Below, in pieces: positions 22,868-34,676 of a DNA stretch of 64,000 nucleotides. Both the position numbers and the translations under genes were made by a program. Source of the stretch: Isoetes taiwanensis. Lineage: Eukaryota; Streptophyta; Lycopodiopsida; Isoetales; Isoetaceae. Each line of letters starts with the position of its first letter. Within the stretch, counting starts at the first letter, position 1. Location of the stretch: assembly GCA_021234155.1 (NCBI GenBank), contig JAJEKV010000008.1:15117294-15181293 (forward strand). Direction: 5' to 3'. The notes under the pieces were generated by a model, which made no database searches, was not told where the DNA came from, and worked only from the letters and a program-made list of their open reading frames with translations.

Positions 22868-23122
22868 ATGGACTTTGCCTCCAAGGCCTTAGCCCACCCT
22901 CCATCGGAGGGAGGAAATCTTGAAAAAATTTGTTTCAGGAGTTGGGGATTTTATTGGTATGGAGATCATGCTCGGATTGTGCCCCCGCTGGTTTGGGTTC
23001 AATTGGACTTTCTCAAACCACCCCCGAGCTTAATTGATTATCGTGGACTATTTTGGTCTACAAAAAATGCCCCCTTTGCAAGCATGCAGGAATTCCACCC
23101 TCAAGCAGCATATGTGGTATGA
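22868..23122 (+). pseudogene. LINE ORF1-like fragment
   Basis: An 84-codon frame contains GGNLEKICFRSWGFYWYG and PPLVWVQLDFLKPP. The VWV.L core with a preceding hydrophobic stretch is like the DUF4283 region in plant L1 ORF1 proteins, which bind RNA. The CCHC knuckle that should follow is not visible. Position just upstream of the endonuclease supports the call. Confidence 0.4.
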
Positions 23123-23939
23123 TTACATGGTGGGGAGTTTGCAAAGGTTATGTGGATAGGAAAGTGAATTCGAGCCTCTTAATCGCTGATCACCCCATAC
23201 AAAAAATCTTCACCGGTTTCTAGGAAGCAAAATGTAAAATGGCAAAGGTGAAGAGAAAAGACCGCAAGCAGAGAATAAGAGAGGAATGAGAAAAAGCTGA
23301 AAGCAAGAATTGCTGGCCCGAAAAAGGGAAGATGACTCTGGATCCGGGTAAATCAAGACCCTTCCCTGAGTGTCAAAGTCCCTGAATAGGGAAATTACTA
23401 TCGTGGAGCCATCATTGGGGAAGGCAACTCGCTAATTCTCCTTCCTCCCGCCTCGAGAAAGGTGAATGTTCACATAAAGTCTCACACCTCCCCGGCCCAA
23501 AATCTCTCTTTCCCGGGTCCGGATGAATCTCAATTGAAAGAACCGGTGAGCTTCATAAGCAATAGCGGGATCTTTTGGTCCATGATATTGATAAGGTGGA
23601 GATTCGGTGAGTCGCTAAAGCAACAGCCCCGAATCCCCCAAATACCAAATTGTGCCTTCCCCTTTAAGTAACAATTCAAATGCACAAGAGGCGATTTTAA
23701 GTCGTGCCGGGGTACTCATGGTCGAGTATGGATGCTATTGAGAATGACACCTCGAGGAGATTCTTCCTACTAATGATCTCATTATGCCATCCCCTACAAA
23801 TACTGGGGGTGTTGATGAGTTTTATACTCCACGCAGGAACATCCGTGAAAAAAAACATAAGAAAGTGGTCCCTTCAACTTGGATGGGCCCTAATAATACT
23901 AGGAATAAATCTTTATGAAGATTGTCCGCTAGATTCTAA

Positions 23940-24200
23940 AGGGCATAAAGGGTCCTTTTAAAGAGAAAAAGGGCTCTCATAGCAATCCAAGAAATGAAGG
24001 CCGACATCATTCTATTATTGCAGAGCATAGACTCCCCTTTCCAATCTTCAAAATTAGGGATTGGATCTGGTCCTGTGGAGTGGTTCCACTGGGTCACGCT
24101 AATGGCACAAAAGGGGAATTTGCACAATTTGGAAAGGTTTCCCCTCTTCCGTTCTTATGTGGTTCCTTCGGCGTGATGGTCTGTTAGCTCTGGATATTAA
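23940..24200 (+). pseudogene. LINE endonuclease start
   Basis: The frame gives ALIAIQEMKADIILL followed by a Q in place of the usual LLQET/LLQEH motif after a one-base shift, then GPVEWFHWVT. This is the start of an APE-type endonuclease that nicks target DNA. The repeat at 24,222 separates it from the remainder; a C-terminal SDH-type end (HLHHFPQS / ISITFLSLRV region) is near 25,125-25,160. Confidence 0.5.
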
Positions 24201-24221
24201 AGGATATCCCCTAGAATTATT

Positions 24222-24489
24222 AATAGAATAGAATAGAATATGATTTTATCGTCTCATGGAGACCAACCGCCTATGGGAACCCAAGTACAAAGAGAGAGCA
24301 AAGCAGCGATACTACTGTGATTAAAAACCCTCACCAAGGGTTTTCGGGAAAACCTTAGTAGCAATAAGGATGCTGACATAACCGCATAGCTTATATACAT
24401 AATCACGCACAAGCCGAGGTTAATGCTCATTGTGGGGCATAACTGAAGTCCACAGATCTATTACCTCCTGTGAGGTAATGATCCCAACA
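24222..24489 (-). repeat. 265-base interspersed repeat, copy 3
   Basis: Minus strand starts TGTTGGGATCATTACCTCAC and ends with TATTC units (+ strand AATAGAATAGAATAG at 24,225). Same internal blocks as copies at 8,656 and 14,941, including AAAACCCTTGGTGAGGGTTT, the hairpin-prone part. It interrupts the LINE endonuclease. Confidence 0.65.
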
Positions 24490-25279
24490 GCCTACAGAGG
24501 CCGTGGTCAGTAGCTCATGCAAGGCCCGATGGGGAACAACTAACTCCAGCATACCGAGCCCGGATATGCTCAGACACGGACAGGCCCGAGGGCGGACTTT
24601 CATCCTCAATGGGCCTCGCTGACAAAGACCGGATTGCACTCCTCCCCCTCACGCTGTCCCCTAATCCATCTCCCTCGCCTCAATGCGGAGGTGGGTGCAC
24701 TGCAAATGGAGCTAAATCACCCCGCTTTTTCATGGGTAGATGGGTGCTACAGTAGTGGTGGACCCCTCGCGGAGTATATGCCTCGACCGGGACCTCATGA
24801 AAGGGAAATGCAATGGAAAGAAATGAGGAGTTGGATTGAGAAGCAAAAAAAAGTCCATAATTGGCTTTTAGCAGAGACTTTAATAATACTCCCCTTTGGG
24901 ATCAAAAAAAGTTGGGAAAAACTGAATATGACCAAGAATGAAAGATGAATGGGATAAACCGGGTTGGTACTTTTTGTATATCGCCCGCCCCTTCTTCCTC
25001 GCCCACCTATTCTTTGAGCAATAAAAGGAAAGGCCCTACGAAGAACTTTCGCTTGTTGGGCGCATTCTATACCTTCTCAACGTGCTTAGATCTTTGGGAT
25101 CAAGTACTCATTAAAGTGATTGCAGCAACCCATCTCCATCACTTTCCTCAGTCTTAGAGTCACTTGTATATACCTCCCATGTGACAAGGTAAGCACTCCT
25201 TTTAAGTTCACTGTTCAACTTTTACAAGTTGAGCAATTTTGCTCTCAATTAACAGAATACTATATATCTCTTCCTAAGC

Positions 25280-27051
25280 TTGGAAATAGTAGGTCAATGT
25301 CTGGTTTTGCATAAGCTAAAGACTTTGAAAGACCGGATCAAGAAATGGGGAAAAGGATTGGGCGTAAAAGAAGAAGCAACAAAAAATGAAATTTACGCCG
25401 ATGAAAAAGTAAGGGAACTTTTATTTCTTGATAAAGACAATCAGTCCCTGCAGGATCAGGAGGATCAATTGGAAATCAAAGTCAAGCATGTTGAGGAATT
25501 GGAGGCTCAATCCTTAGCTATCAGAAGCAAATGCCAGTATATTAACTTAATGGACAAAAGTAGCTCTTCCTTTTTCTTTAGAGCTGTCAAAAGTCGGATC
25601 ATCAATAATAGTATCATTTCAGTCCAGGATGAGCAGAGGAATATGATTCAAGGCCAGCAAGGGATTCAAAGCTTTTTTGTTCAGAAATATCAGGAGCTGT
25701 TTGATAAGCAGCCTTCTAATCAGCTTGACATTGAGAATTTTTTCAACCTGGTTGACTTTGACTCTACATCAGTTAACAATGAGTTCGTTGTGGTTGTTCC
25801 ACAAAAGCAGGAAACTCTCCTCATCCTGAACTCTATGGCTTCTGGAAAAAGTCCAGGACCAGATGGCTTTCCCCTAGAATTTTTCAGGGAATTTTGGGAT
25901 GTTATGCAGGATGACATAACAACTTTTATATAAGGGGCTTGGCTGGCGGATAGTTTACACCCTGCAATTAATGCTGGACTTATTGCCTTGGTTCATAAGG
26001 TGGATCAACCTGTAGGCTTCTCTGATTGGAGACCTATCTCTTTGACCAATACCACCTATAAAATTTTGGCTAAATTGTTAGCTAATAGGCTCAAGCCTAT
26101 TCTGGAAAGAGTTATCAGTCCCTCCAGACTGCCTTTCTCCCTGCTAGGAGCATTCTTGATAATTTCATTGGTGCATATGAGGGTTTACACTGGAACAAAC
26201 TCTCCAAACAAAATTGCATGCTTTTAAAGCTTGACTTCAAAAGGGCCTTTGGCACCATTAATTAGGATTTTTTGTATAAGGCCATGGAGTTTCTTGGTTT
26301 CTCACAGCAGGTAATAATTTGGTTTATGCTTTCAATAAGGATGCTAGATCTGCAGTCTTGGTCAATGGCTGCCCCTCCTCTTTTTTTTTCTTGCAAAAGA
26401 GGAGTTAGGCAAGGGTGTCCCCTTGCCCCTTACCTATTCCATATTGTTGCTAAGATGGTGACCAAGGTTACAATCAAACTCCAACAGACTGGACAAATTA
26501 AGTGCCTTCAGATGCCAAATGACAGTAAGTCTCTCTCTTTGATGCAGTATGCTGATGATACGTTTGTTTTTTTAGAAGATGACGGGAAAAGTATCTTCAC
26601 CTTTTTATCTGCTATGGAGACCTCGGGTGTGCTGTTAAACAGATCTAAATGCATTATTCTTTTGAACTCCACTGAGACTACAATTGTAGATATACCAATT
26701 CTGGAGAAAAATATGGCCACCAAGTTGCTAGAACTTCCTCTTGCACCTGATATGAGTCTGCATGGCCTTTGATCTTCAATCACAAACAAAATCAAGAGGA
26801 AATTCATGATGTATCCTGCCTCTCTTTCTTTTGTGAAGAGTGGAAATTGCCAAACACAAAGAATGGTGGAGCCAGATATTTATTTCTCATCTGCAATTGT
26901 GGCAGACAAGGCAACTTATGAAGAAATTGAGTCTGCCATTAGAAAGTTCATCTGGCAGGGTGATTACAAGGTTGCTTGGCAGAATCTTACTACCCCAAAG
27001 GATTCTGGTGGCCTTGGTTGTAAGAATCTCTTCAGGCAAGCACAGCCCTAG
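25280..27051 (+). pseudogene. LINE reverse transcriptase
   Basis: Frame one (25,280-25,933) ends in GKSPGPDGFPLEFFREFW, the first RT box. After a stop come LIALVHKVDQPVGFSDWRPI and YKILAKLLANRLKP (box 2), a decayed box 3 (KLDFKRAFGTIN, 26,230), RQGCPLAPYLF (26,405, box 4) and QYADDTFVFL (26,545, box 5 with the two catalytic Asp). Then LNRSKC and a W-rich end follow. The catalytic motif is intact but at least four breaks interrupt the frame. The enzyme would copy LINE RNA at the nicked target. Confidence 0.85.
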
Positions 27052-28197
27052 TCGCAAAAAGTAGTATGGCTCTATCTATCCCCTCATAACTCATGCTATG
27101 TCTTTCATAAGATAATCGGATCCAGCAATCTAAACCAAAGTGGGAAGCAATTTAATTCACCACCTTCCTGACTTCCTCTTTTACCAATTAATGTGGTCCC
27201 CATACTTCTTCCATTATGAAGCAACTTTTGAGGAGGAATGAAGCCTCTCACGGCTTTCATGCATGACCTCCGTAGGTAAGCTCAAAATTTCCATTTCTTT
27301 TGGCATCATAATTTGCAACCCACAGAGGGGCCGTTTGGGCCCCTCAAACATCCAAGGAAATACAAATAATGGAGGATGCGTGTTTTAAAACCATTGCCGA
27401 CCTCGAGATGTAATGAAGATGGCTTATCACGGAAGGAAATGGCAACAAAATTAGTAGTTCTGGTAAACAAAGAAGATATTCTCTTCAATCTCTCCCGTCC
27501 TGAGCAATTGGGAAGACTCATCCGACTCTATTTCGTGGAGTTGTGAAGGAAGAAGAACCACAGCAGGTCCAGAATTTATAGAATGATTATTCACCCCTCG
27601 ATCTCAAGGTCATTACAAAATGGGGTGTACCAGCCAGAGGCAGTTAAGATAATTGTTGATGGTTGGCGTGCTTATTGTGCTAAAAGATTCTCCTCGCTCG
27701 GGATGGTCGCTATTGAACCGAGTTTGTCCACCAATGATAGACTAGCCAAATATAAAGCAAAGATATTCTAATATCGCCCCATTGGGCCGTCACTCCCCGA
27801 GTCCAATCGCATGTTTTCCAATGCCCTCGACTTCTCCCCTTTGGGTCCGGGGCTCAAAATATCTCAGACCGCCACCCCCCGGTTCCTCATCTCGTGAATT
27901 CTTTTGTCTTTTTGAATTTTCCAAGTGCCTTCTCGTGGCACTTTGAGAACCCCGCCCTCCGGGTCTATTTGGAAACATCGTAATGTAATCCGCATGATCA
28001 GTAAAACTTTCAACCTTAATTGACTTAAAGCTTGTTTTCAATTTTGCTGGTCGACCGCCATAGCTCTGTAAGATGCAAGGGTTCAAAGATATGACAAGAA
28101 TTGGGATTCTCTTTGAATTACCATGGTTTCTATGTTTTTTAAATTGTCTATTAATCGATGCCGATGTTGACAATGACGATTTTGTAATCTGAACACT

Positions 28198-28524
28198 ATG
28201 ATATGGTCATCCCTCCCGCTTGGGGAGAGATATGACCCAAGCCTTTTGAGTAGTGGACAAGGGTCGATCAAAGCTAAAATGGTAACTTTGAAGCAAAGAC
28301 ATCCGGGGCTCGCAGCCTATTGGGGTTGTCCCGAGTATGAAGATCTGTGGTGGTGGAATGATTTGAAGATTCATTTTGCTGCCAAATGGGCGGAACATTT
28401 TGATATAGCTTCAGAGATTTTGCTGCAATTCATGGTCTACACTCCTCTTGACTTAGATGAGCTCGAGACAGTGTCTCACATTGTGCAGGCTGATCCATTG
28501 GAGTTTGCGTTGGGCTATGAATGA
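28198..28524 (+). pseudogene. LINE C-terminal remnant, uncertain
   Basis: A 108-codon frame with WGCPEYEDLWWWNDLKIHF and an acidic end lies between the RT and the 3' tail of the same LINE. Position rather than motif supports its assignment. The minus-strand ORFs opposite are shadows. Confidence 0.35.
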
Positions 28525-28746
28525 AGAAATGGCCGAACTGTTTTTTATCTGAACAATCACAGAGCTATTGATGTCTCTTTATAATTTTGTGATACAGCTA
28601 ATTTTGCCTATCTAGCTGTGCTCCTTTTCACTCCCTTCCTTTTTAGGATGAGTAAACGTTGCAAAGGTTTATTTTTTCCTGTGCAACTGTTGTACATATT
28701 CATGTAAACTCTCTTTTGCATGTAATATCAAAGCTGCCTTAACCTC

Positions 28747-28759
28747 AAAAAAAAAAAAA
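28747..28759 (+). other. LINE poly(A) tail
   Basis: Thirteen A's end the LINE 3' region, which reads as a typical untranslated tail with TGTAAACTC and TGTAATATCAAAG upstream. No target duplication could be paired because the 5' border is unclear. Confidence 0.7.
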
Positions 28760-29887
28760 GGTACCATGATCGTGTTGCAAATTATGCTATTACAAGTCAA
28801 TACTGTATTGGTTTATTCGTTATGTTGCATCTTTATCGGTTTTATTCCACGTTTTATTCAGAGCCATTGATCTGTGGGATATTCCCGATATTGTGCCACA
28901 TCAATGGCCATTAAGATTTTGACCCAAAAATAAAACACCACTTCCTATGGTGTCGATCGAACACATGGTTGAAGCACAAGAAAAAAGCAAAATAAAAAAA
29001 CCAATGGTCAAGACGGCGAAGACCGCCATTGCTGAACTCCCTTCGGACCGACAAAATGAAATGAAACAAAGCAAGCAGGCAGCCCAATGCTCGGGCAAAG
29101 CTTGGCATCGACCATCGCAGACTGAATCCTGCGCAGGAGCCTTGTGCCAAAGAAACAAAGAACCCTGTGTCAAAGAAACCATGTTCGAAAGAAAGAAACC
29201 ATGGCCGGGGGATTTCAACCTCCAGGTCGATTCTTGCGACAAACACCGTAGCAGAAACAATATTGCTCTGCTTCACAGAAATCTGTCATCATGTGCATTT
29301 GACGAAATGATGCTTTGAGCATCCATGTGCACTAGCGGCCATCCTTCGCCATGATCGCAGACTAGCAGCCATCAATCACCATGATCGCAGCTGCCATGAT
29401 CGCCGGATCCGGATCCGAAAGTGCAACCCTAGAAGAAGGGTTTCGCCATGCTGTTTTTCACATGTGATTTTTGAGATGGAGATCAACGCTGCCGCCCACA
29501 ATACAATGCATTAAAGGCCATGACCGGAAGACCGAAGCTGTTTGGGATGGCACACCGAAAAGAAAAAAACAGGTAATCTCATCCGTGGCCAAAAAAAATT
29601 TGGCTGTGGAGAAATCTTAAAATAGCTTAAATTTGGTTGGCTCCTTATAATCTCCAATTGTCCGCAAAAAAACATCCATGAAAAAGGAGTTGCAAAGCAC
29701 CCAAAAATAGCAATAACCATTCAAGCTCCTCCCACATGGCAAATTATACCGTTTTTTCATAGTCCTAACCACTGCTGAAAACCCTCCCCCAACCCAAAAC
29801 TAAATTACCACACTATATCAAATCCCTAAGTGTACTACACATCTACCTCTTTCCAATCATGTCCTCAAGCCCCCTAATCGCTCACAC
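28760..29887. other. No gene seen
   Basis: Overlapping ORFs of about 120 codons on both strands (28,901-29,318) have no motif and mirror each other. The + strand frame is Lys/Gln-rich. I see no splice signals or transposon border that would support either. Confidence 0.4.
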
Positions 29888-32800
29888 TATCTCCCCGATT
29901 GGGGTTATTAAATAAATTAATGAAACCCTTAGGGTTTTTTATAGGAAACCCTTCCGATTTCCATTGAACCCGGAAAGGGTTTCATATTAGAACCGGAAGG
30001 GTTTCCACTAAAAATAGATTTTTTAGGAAGATATCCGCCATTCATTAATGATAGAATTAAATTCTCAACACCGCTATTTTTGAGGAAGCTTTTTCGTGAA
30101 AGATTTTTTTTTTTCTTCCCTACTACCTCTCGGTGATTTTGTAAACCTAATCCCGCTTTTCTTTCCCTTTAATGTCAGCTTTGGAGAACCGCTCACAAAG
30201 GAGACGATGTTAGAGAACGGAAGCACTTAGCTCTTAGGTACATGTTTTTACATCTTCGACTAGCGTGTGAAATATATGTATGAAATTTCTTTATTAGAGT
30301 GTGTTATTTTGTTGTATCAGATCATACCGTTGTGTAGAATAATGGCTTAAGATATAGCATGTGCGGGAGCAAAACTGTTGCAGATGTTAGGTTTTTTAAA
30401 GGGCTTTACCAGAACCGGATCTCAAGAACCGGATTGGAGTTGGCATTTTGAGCCTCCTTGGAGGTATGCTAGGATCGTCTATGCACCTTGTTCTTGAACT
30501 CATGGTTTGGATATTTTCCCTTGGTGCTTTGATTTCCAGCAACTTAGCTTTAGGCTTGAGTAGCCTTTCAATGAGTTACCCATTTTTGAATGTCCAAGCA
30601 TGCTTTCATGTCTACATTGGAGTCCTTTGTTAACAGCATTACGATTTTACTTTTGTGCTTTCAGATATGAGAGATGTGCTAGACCACCCTTTTAGTCGTT
30701 AGCAACCATAGAGCACTACATTATGAGCTTTGGACTGTTGAGAGGCATTCTTTCCGGTGGTTGAAAATGTAGCTATTTTTAAGTGCATGTCTAATTTTTT
30801 GAACTTTAGAAAAAAGGGGTGCCATCCGATCCGCAACCGATAATCGCATGGCAACATTTTATTTGTTGTATCTATCTTTCTTGCATAATACAAGGATTGA
30901 AGTCAGCCGTTTTTGAGTTTGTGCGCTCAAATATTTCATATGTAGTGCCAATCGGGAGCTATTTGATTTACTAACGGTTAATCCTGCGATTAACCGTTAA
31001 TCTAAGCAGGAGCTATGGCACGGAATTTTCGCTCTATTTTCTAATGGGTTAGGTCCTGTGACTGCGGGCAATAATTTGTCGCTAAGGATTGTCGCGTTCT
31101 TCGAATCCGTAAAGGTAAACCTTTTGCTTTTACAATTCCTCATTTTGAAAGCCGTTCCTATTGTGTATCACAGATCAAATAAATTTCAAGAGATCTCAGA
31201 TCATGGCGACCGTAAACAAATTCATCCCCGATCCTACTGGGAAATCAAGAGGCCAAGCTTAAGATGTTCAATGTAATGAAGCAAATTGCTTGAATCCGGA
31301 TCAAGCAATGAAATTCTCTCGCCATTGCAAAAAGATTCTCACACATATAGGTATCCATCTCGACTAGTGTTCCTTGAACCTCACCGACACATTGTTATCC
31401 GTGAAATTGTGGGAAAGCATAGTATAAGTTATTGGAATAACTAATATTGAGTACACCAAATATGTATGTATGTAGAAAGTTTCATTGCCATATATATAAT
31501 GGCATCGCGGAAGTTTCATATTGTTGATCATATACAAAAATCCTTCCATCGACAGGATAGGTTCCCATCCACAACAAGTGCCCAATGATGGGAAAATTCT
31601 AATTGGCATCTTTATCTTTATTTTTCCTTTGGATAATGTGAGCTAGAACATCTTCTTCATGTAAAACCTATGTGAAGGAAATTTTGGTCGCGTCGAGGAT
31701 CCAACGGATGGTTTCCTTTGCTTATTAAGGCAACTATGTAGTTTATTAATTTTGCGTGCCTACGTTTGGCTTTGATGTCGCACCTTCTTCTTTAGGAAAT
31801 ATATAGCCTTTTAAGTTATAAGTGGATATAAATTTGGAACATCTTCTAACTTGCATGTTCATATTATCGACCATGAATTTGGTATATTTCATGGTGTTAT
31901 TACTTCTTAGTAATTGAGTTCGGGAGCGGGCATGAATCAAATTTTAAGTGTTTCTTTATGCTTTAAACCTCATTGTGATGGCCAATTTAATAACCCCTTG
32001 ATTTTGGCTAGCGGTGGAGGATGAAGCTCTTTGGAGATGATTTCGATGACTAAAGCCATCACTCTGTGTTGATTCTGTTTTTGCTATCTCCTCTCATTTT
32101 TCCTTCTTTTTGCATTGGTGTAGCTGCAAAAGGCATTTTCAAGTGGATAACCTTCCTTCAATCCGGTTAGCTTGAGATTGAAAGAGCAAGATTAAATTTC
32201 ATAATAGCGACCGACTATTAACAATAGCATCGCTACATATATTTAATGAATGCTTTAGTGTTAAAATGAAGAGTGATATAAAAAAGTGCATTTCTTATTC
32301 TTGATAATGAGATGAGATGAACCGCTCTACAGTCCACTTTCAATATTTCAATAGTTGCTTTCTATAAGCCATTTTGGTCTTCCAGGCTTTATGAATTAGA
32401 TCTTTCTAACATGCATTTGGAATAGATTAATTGTTTGTCACATACTTTGGTATTCAAAGCCATCATCATCATTGCATTACTTTGTCCTTTTCGATGTTAA
32501 TTTTTTGTGCATTGTAATACTTGAACTAGAGTGTACCTTACTAGACAATAGAGTAGTTAAAGCCCTTGAAGTTAGAGGTTTACAGATGCCATTGCAATAG
32601 AAGAGGCTTTATTTGGAAGAACAACTATTGCAGAGTTTAGCTCGCCAACTTTATGTCTTTGTGGGTTTGGTGATGATATTGTACTAGAATATCCTTGCTA
32701 GAATCCCTTAAACATGTTGGATTTCCATGTTCATGAGTGGGCCTCTATTAAATCATCAAAGAGGATACAATGAGCTTTTTGATCTTTTGACAACTCTGTT

Positions 32801-33239
32801 TAAGTATCGAATGCACATATCATGTGTGCATCGATTCACTTTTGACAACTTTGTTGTAAGTATCGAATGCACATATCATGTGTGCATCCGCTCATCGACT
32901 GTGACATGTTATTGCAACTAAAACCAAACATGTTATTGCAATCGATGTTACGGCGGTTGTAACTCGTGTTCCATGTTCCATGTGCTCGTGTCCTCAAGGA
33001 GAGTAAGCATTTAAAGTAAAGAATGTGCATTGGGAGGGAATGTTAAAGTTACGCTTTACGAATCCATCACCCACGTACAACTTATAAAAGCTACACAAAA
33101 TATCAACAAATGTTATTTTTATACAAATTATTTGCCGAACGCCTTCTACAATAACATATCGATATGGATCCAAATAATCTAGAGCTGGTCCGAATAGATT
33201 AAAGTCGGGTCTCAATTCTTAGTTAATCTTACCCCATGG

Positions 33240-33360
33240 AGTTTCTAACCGCATGTGGAAACCTAACCTATTTTCCTCCTCATGTGGAAACCTAACCTCG
33301 CTTTTCCTCCTCCCGGAAACCCTTCCTATTTTCCTCCTCTCAGAAACCCCTTCCCAATTT
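33240..33360 (+). repeat. Tandem 37-base repeat, TTTTCCTCCTC
   Basis: Three to four units combine TTTTCCTCCTC with GGAAACC(T/C). They precede the denser GGAAACCCTT array. Confidence 0.6.
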
Positions 33361-33514
33361 CCATCATGCAAGGAAATTCTGGGGTTATCTACTCAAAATT
33401 TGAATTTTGAGTGACGTATTCGATGGACGGGCGCCTTAATGTCAAGGCGTCGCTTTTGGAAGGGCGTGAGCATAAAAGGCTCACGCGGTGTAAATATTAA
33501 AAAAAATATTCTCG

Positions 33515-33765
33515 TGGAAACCCTCGGGGTTCTAATGGAAACCCTTAAAGGCTTTCCAATATGGAAACCCTTCAGGTTTTAGTGAAACCCTTGAAACCCT
33601 TAGGGTTTTCAAATTGAAAACCTGGCGGTTTCCATGGAACCCTTCCGGGTTTGATTGAAAACCGGAAGGGTTTCCATTAAAACCCAGAAAGCCGGAAGGG
33701 TTTCCATTAAAACCCGGAAGGGTTTCCATGGAAAGCCGGAAGGGTTTCGGAAGGGTTTCCGTGGG
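33515..33765 (+). repeat. Degenerate GGAAACCCTTCCGG array
   Basis: At least ten short units in both orientations, for example CCGGAAGGGTTTCCATT and GGAAACCCTTAAAGG. Units are self-complementary, so the array can fold. The minus ORF at 33,532-33,798 is a by-product. Confidence 0.75.
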
Positions 33766-34075
33766 AGGCCAACCCAAATCGGGCGTACTTAGAACCATCG
33801 TGCCCTAATGGTAGTAAAAAAAAAAAAAAAAAAACGCATGACTTCCCTTTATTTTTCAGAATTCTTAGTCATAGCAGATCCCCGTTTCAACCTCTTCCCG
33901 TGGTTGCAAGAGGAAACAACGTCCGCTTCTTCCGAAGTAGCCCCAAAGTCATCGGCAGGCCGTACCCATAAAGGTAATAATCGTCTCTGCTAGTCTGTTG
34001 TAAATTAGCATGAGTCTTCTAGAATGATCAAAAGGATATACCGTGGCATAAGTTTTCTACGATGATCAAAATGAT

Positions 34076-34663
34076 ATGCCTATATTATTAAGATTGTGTA
34101 AATATAGTAGTAAACCTTGGCATTCTGACAATCTGATAAATAAAGGATTGAGAGAAAATATTTGTATGACTCGTTTCCTATTGTTCCCTGAGAAACAATT
34201 CTTCCATGGGAAACAAGACGAGCTTTGTAATAACTTGGATGTTATGAGCATTGCTTCGGATTTACGAAAATGTGGCAATTCAAAGACCTTGTCCAAAGGA
34301 AAACTCGTTCATGAACTTGTTATTAGACGTGAATTAGAAGGAGATAGATTTCTTGGTAATCTTCTTATAGACATGTATAGCAAGTGTGGAGCTTTGGAAG
34401 AGGCAAAAGTAGTGTTTGCTAACATGAAGAACCGCAATTGTTTTTCATGGAATATTATTATTTCAGCTTATATTCGAGAAGGTATGCTTGATTTGGCCTG
34501 GCAGCTGTTTAAAGAAATGCCTTCTCATGATGTGGTAACCTGGAATCTTATGATCACCGGTCTTGCTCAGCAGGGGCATTTTGCTGATGCTCGTAAATTA
34601 TTTGAACAGATGCCAAATCCAGATATGGTTTCATGGGATACAATTCTTTCAGTTTATGCCTAA
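34076..34663 (+). pseudogene. Truncated PPR protein ORF
   Basis: The 195-codon frame starts with a long basic leader, then SIASDLRKCGNSKTLSKGKL, the usual opening of PLS-type plant PPR proteins. Then come PPR motifs: GNLLIDMYSKCGALEEAKVV (about 108-127), FSWNIIISAYIREGMLDLAW, VTWNLMITGLAQQGHFADAR, and a last unit cut after VSWDTILSVYA. Intact family members have 10 or more repeats plus E/DYW domains and bind organelle RNA for editing or processing. This one stops in mid-repeat, 13 bases before the start codon of the ligase gene. It is likely a fragment; an unseen splice that extends it cannot be excluded. Confidence 0.75.
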
Positions 34664-34676
34664 CTCTGCCTTGGAA

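Larger units (their letters stand above)
22750..28759 (+). mobile_element. L1-type LINE with poly(A) tail, decayed
   Basis: The order of pieces is an ORF1-like part with a VWVQL motif (22,870-23,400), an APE endonuclease (23,960-25,160), reverse transcriptase (25,280-27,050), a C-terminal part (28,198-28,524), a 3' untranslated region and 13 A's at 28,747-28,759. The total, about 6 kb, suits a plant L1. A 268-base repeat is inserted at 24,222. Stops and frameshifts occur throughout, so it cannot move by itself. The 5' border is approximate. Confidence 0.75.
29888..33790. mobile_element. Possible element with GGAAACCC-rich ends
   Basis: The left edge carries CCCGATTGGGGTT (29,895) and the right edge, reverse-complemented, CCCGATTTGGGTT (33,772), a possible short terminal inverted repeat. 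Both sides carry degenerate copies of a 20-base motif centred on GGAAACCCTTCCGG: 29,925-30,010 at the left, 33,515-33,765 at the right. The 3.2 kb between is AT-rich with ORFs under 85 codons and no transposase. Such subterminal repeats are common in CACTA- and hAT-type elements. No target duplication was found. Confidence 0.35.

Noticed and set aside
27790-28173. 127-codon minus ORF
   Set aside because: It is antisense to the LINE 3' part and has no motif.
28901-29318. ORFs of about 120 codons on both strands
   Set aside because: They mirror each other, and neither has a motif, start context or neighbouring exon.
29925-33765. CRISPR-like spaced repeats
   Set aside because: Units are degenerate, occur in both orientations and have irregular spacing, in a plant genome; no CRISPR array is present anywhere in the window.
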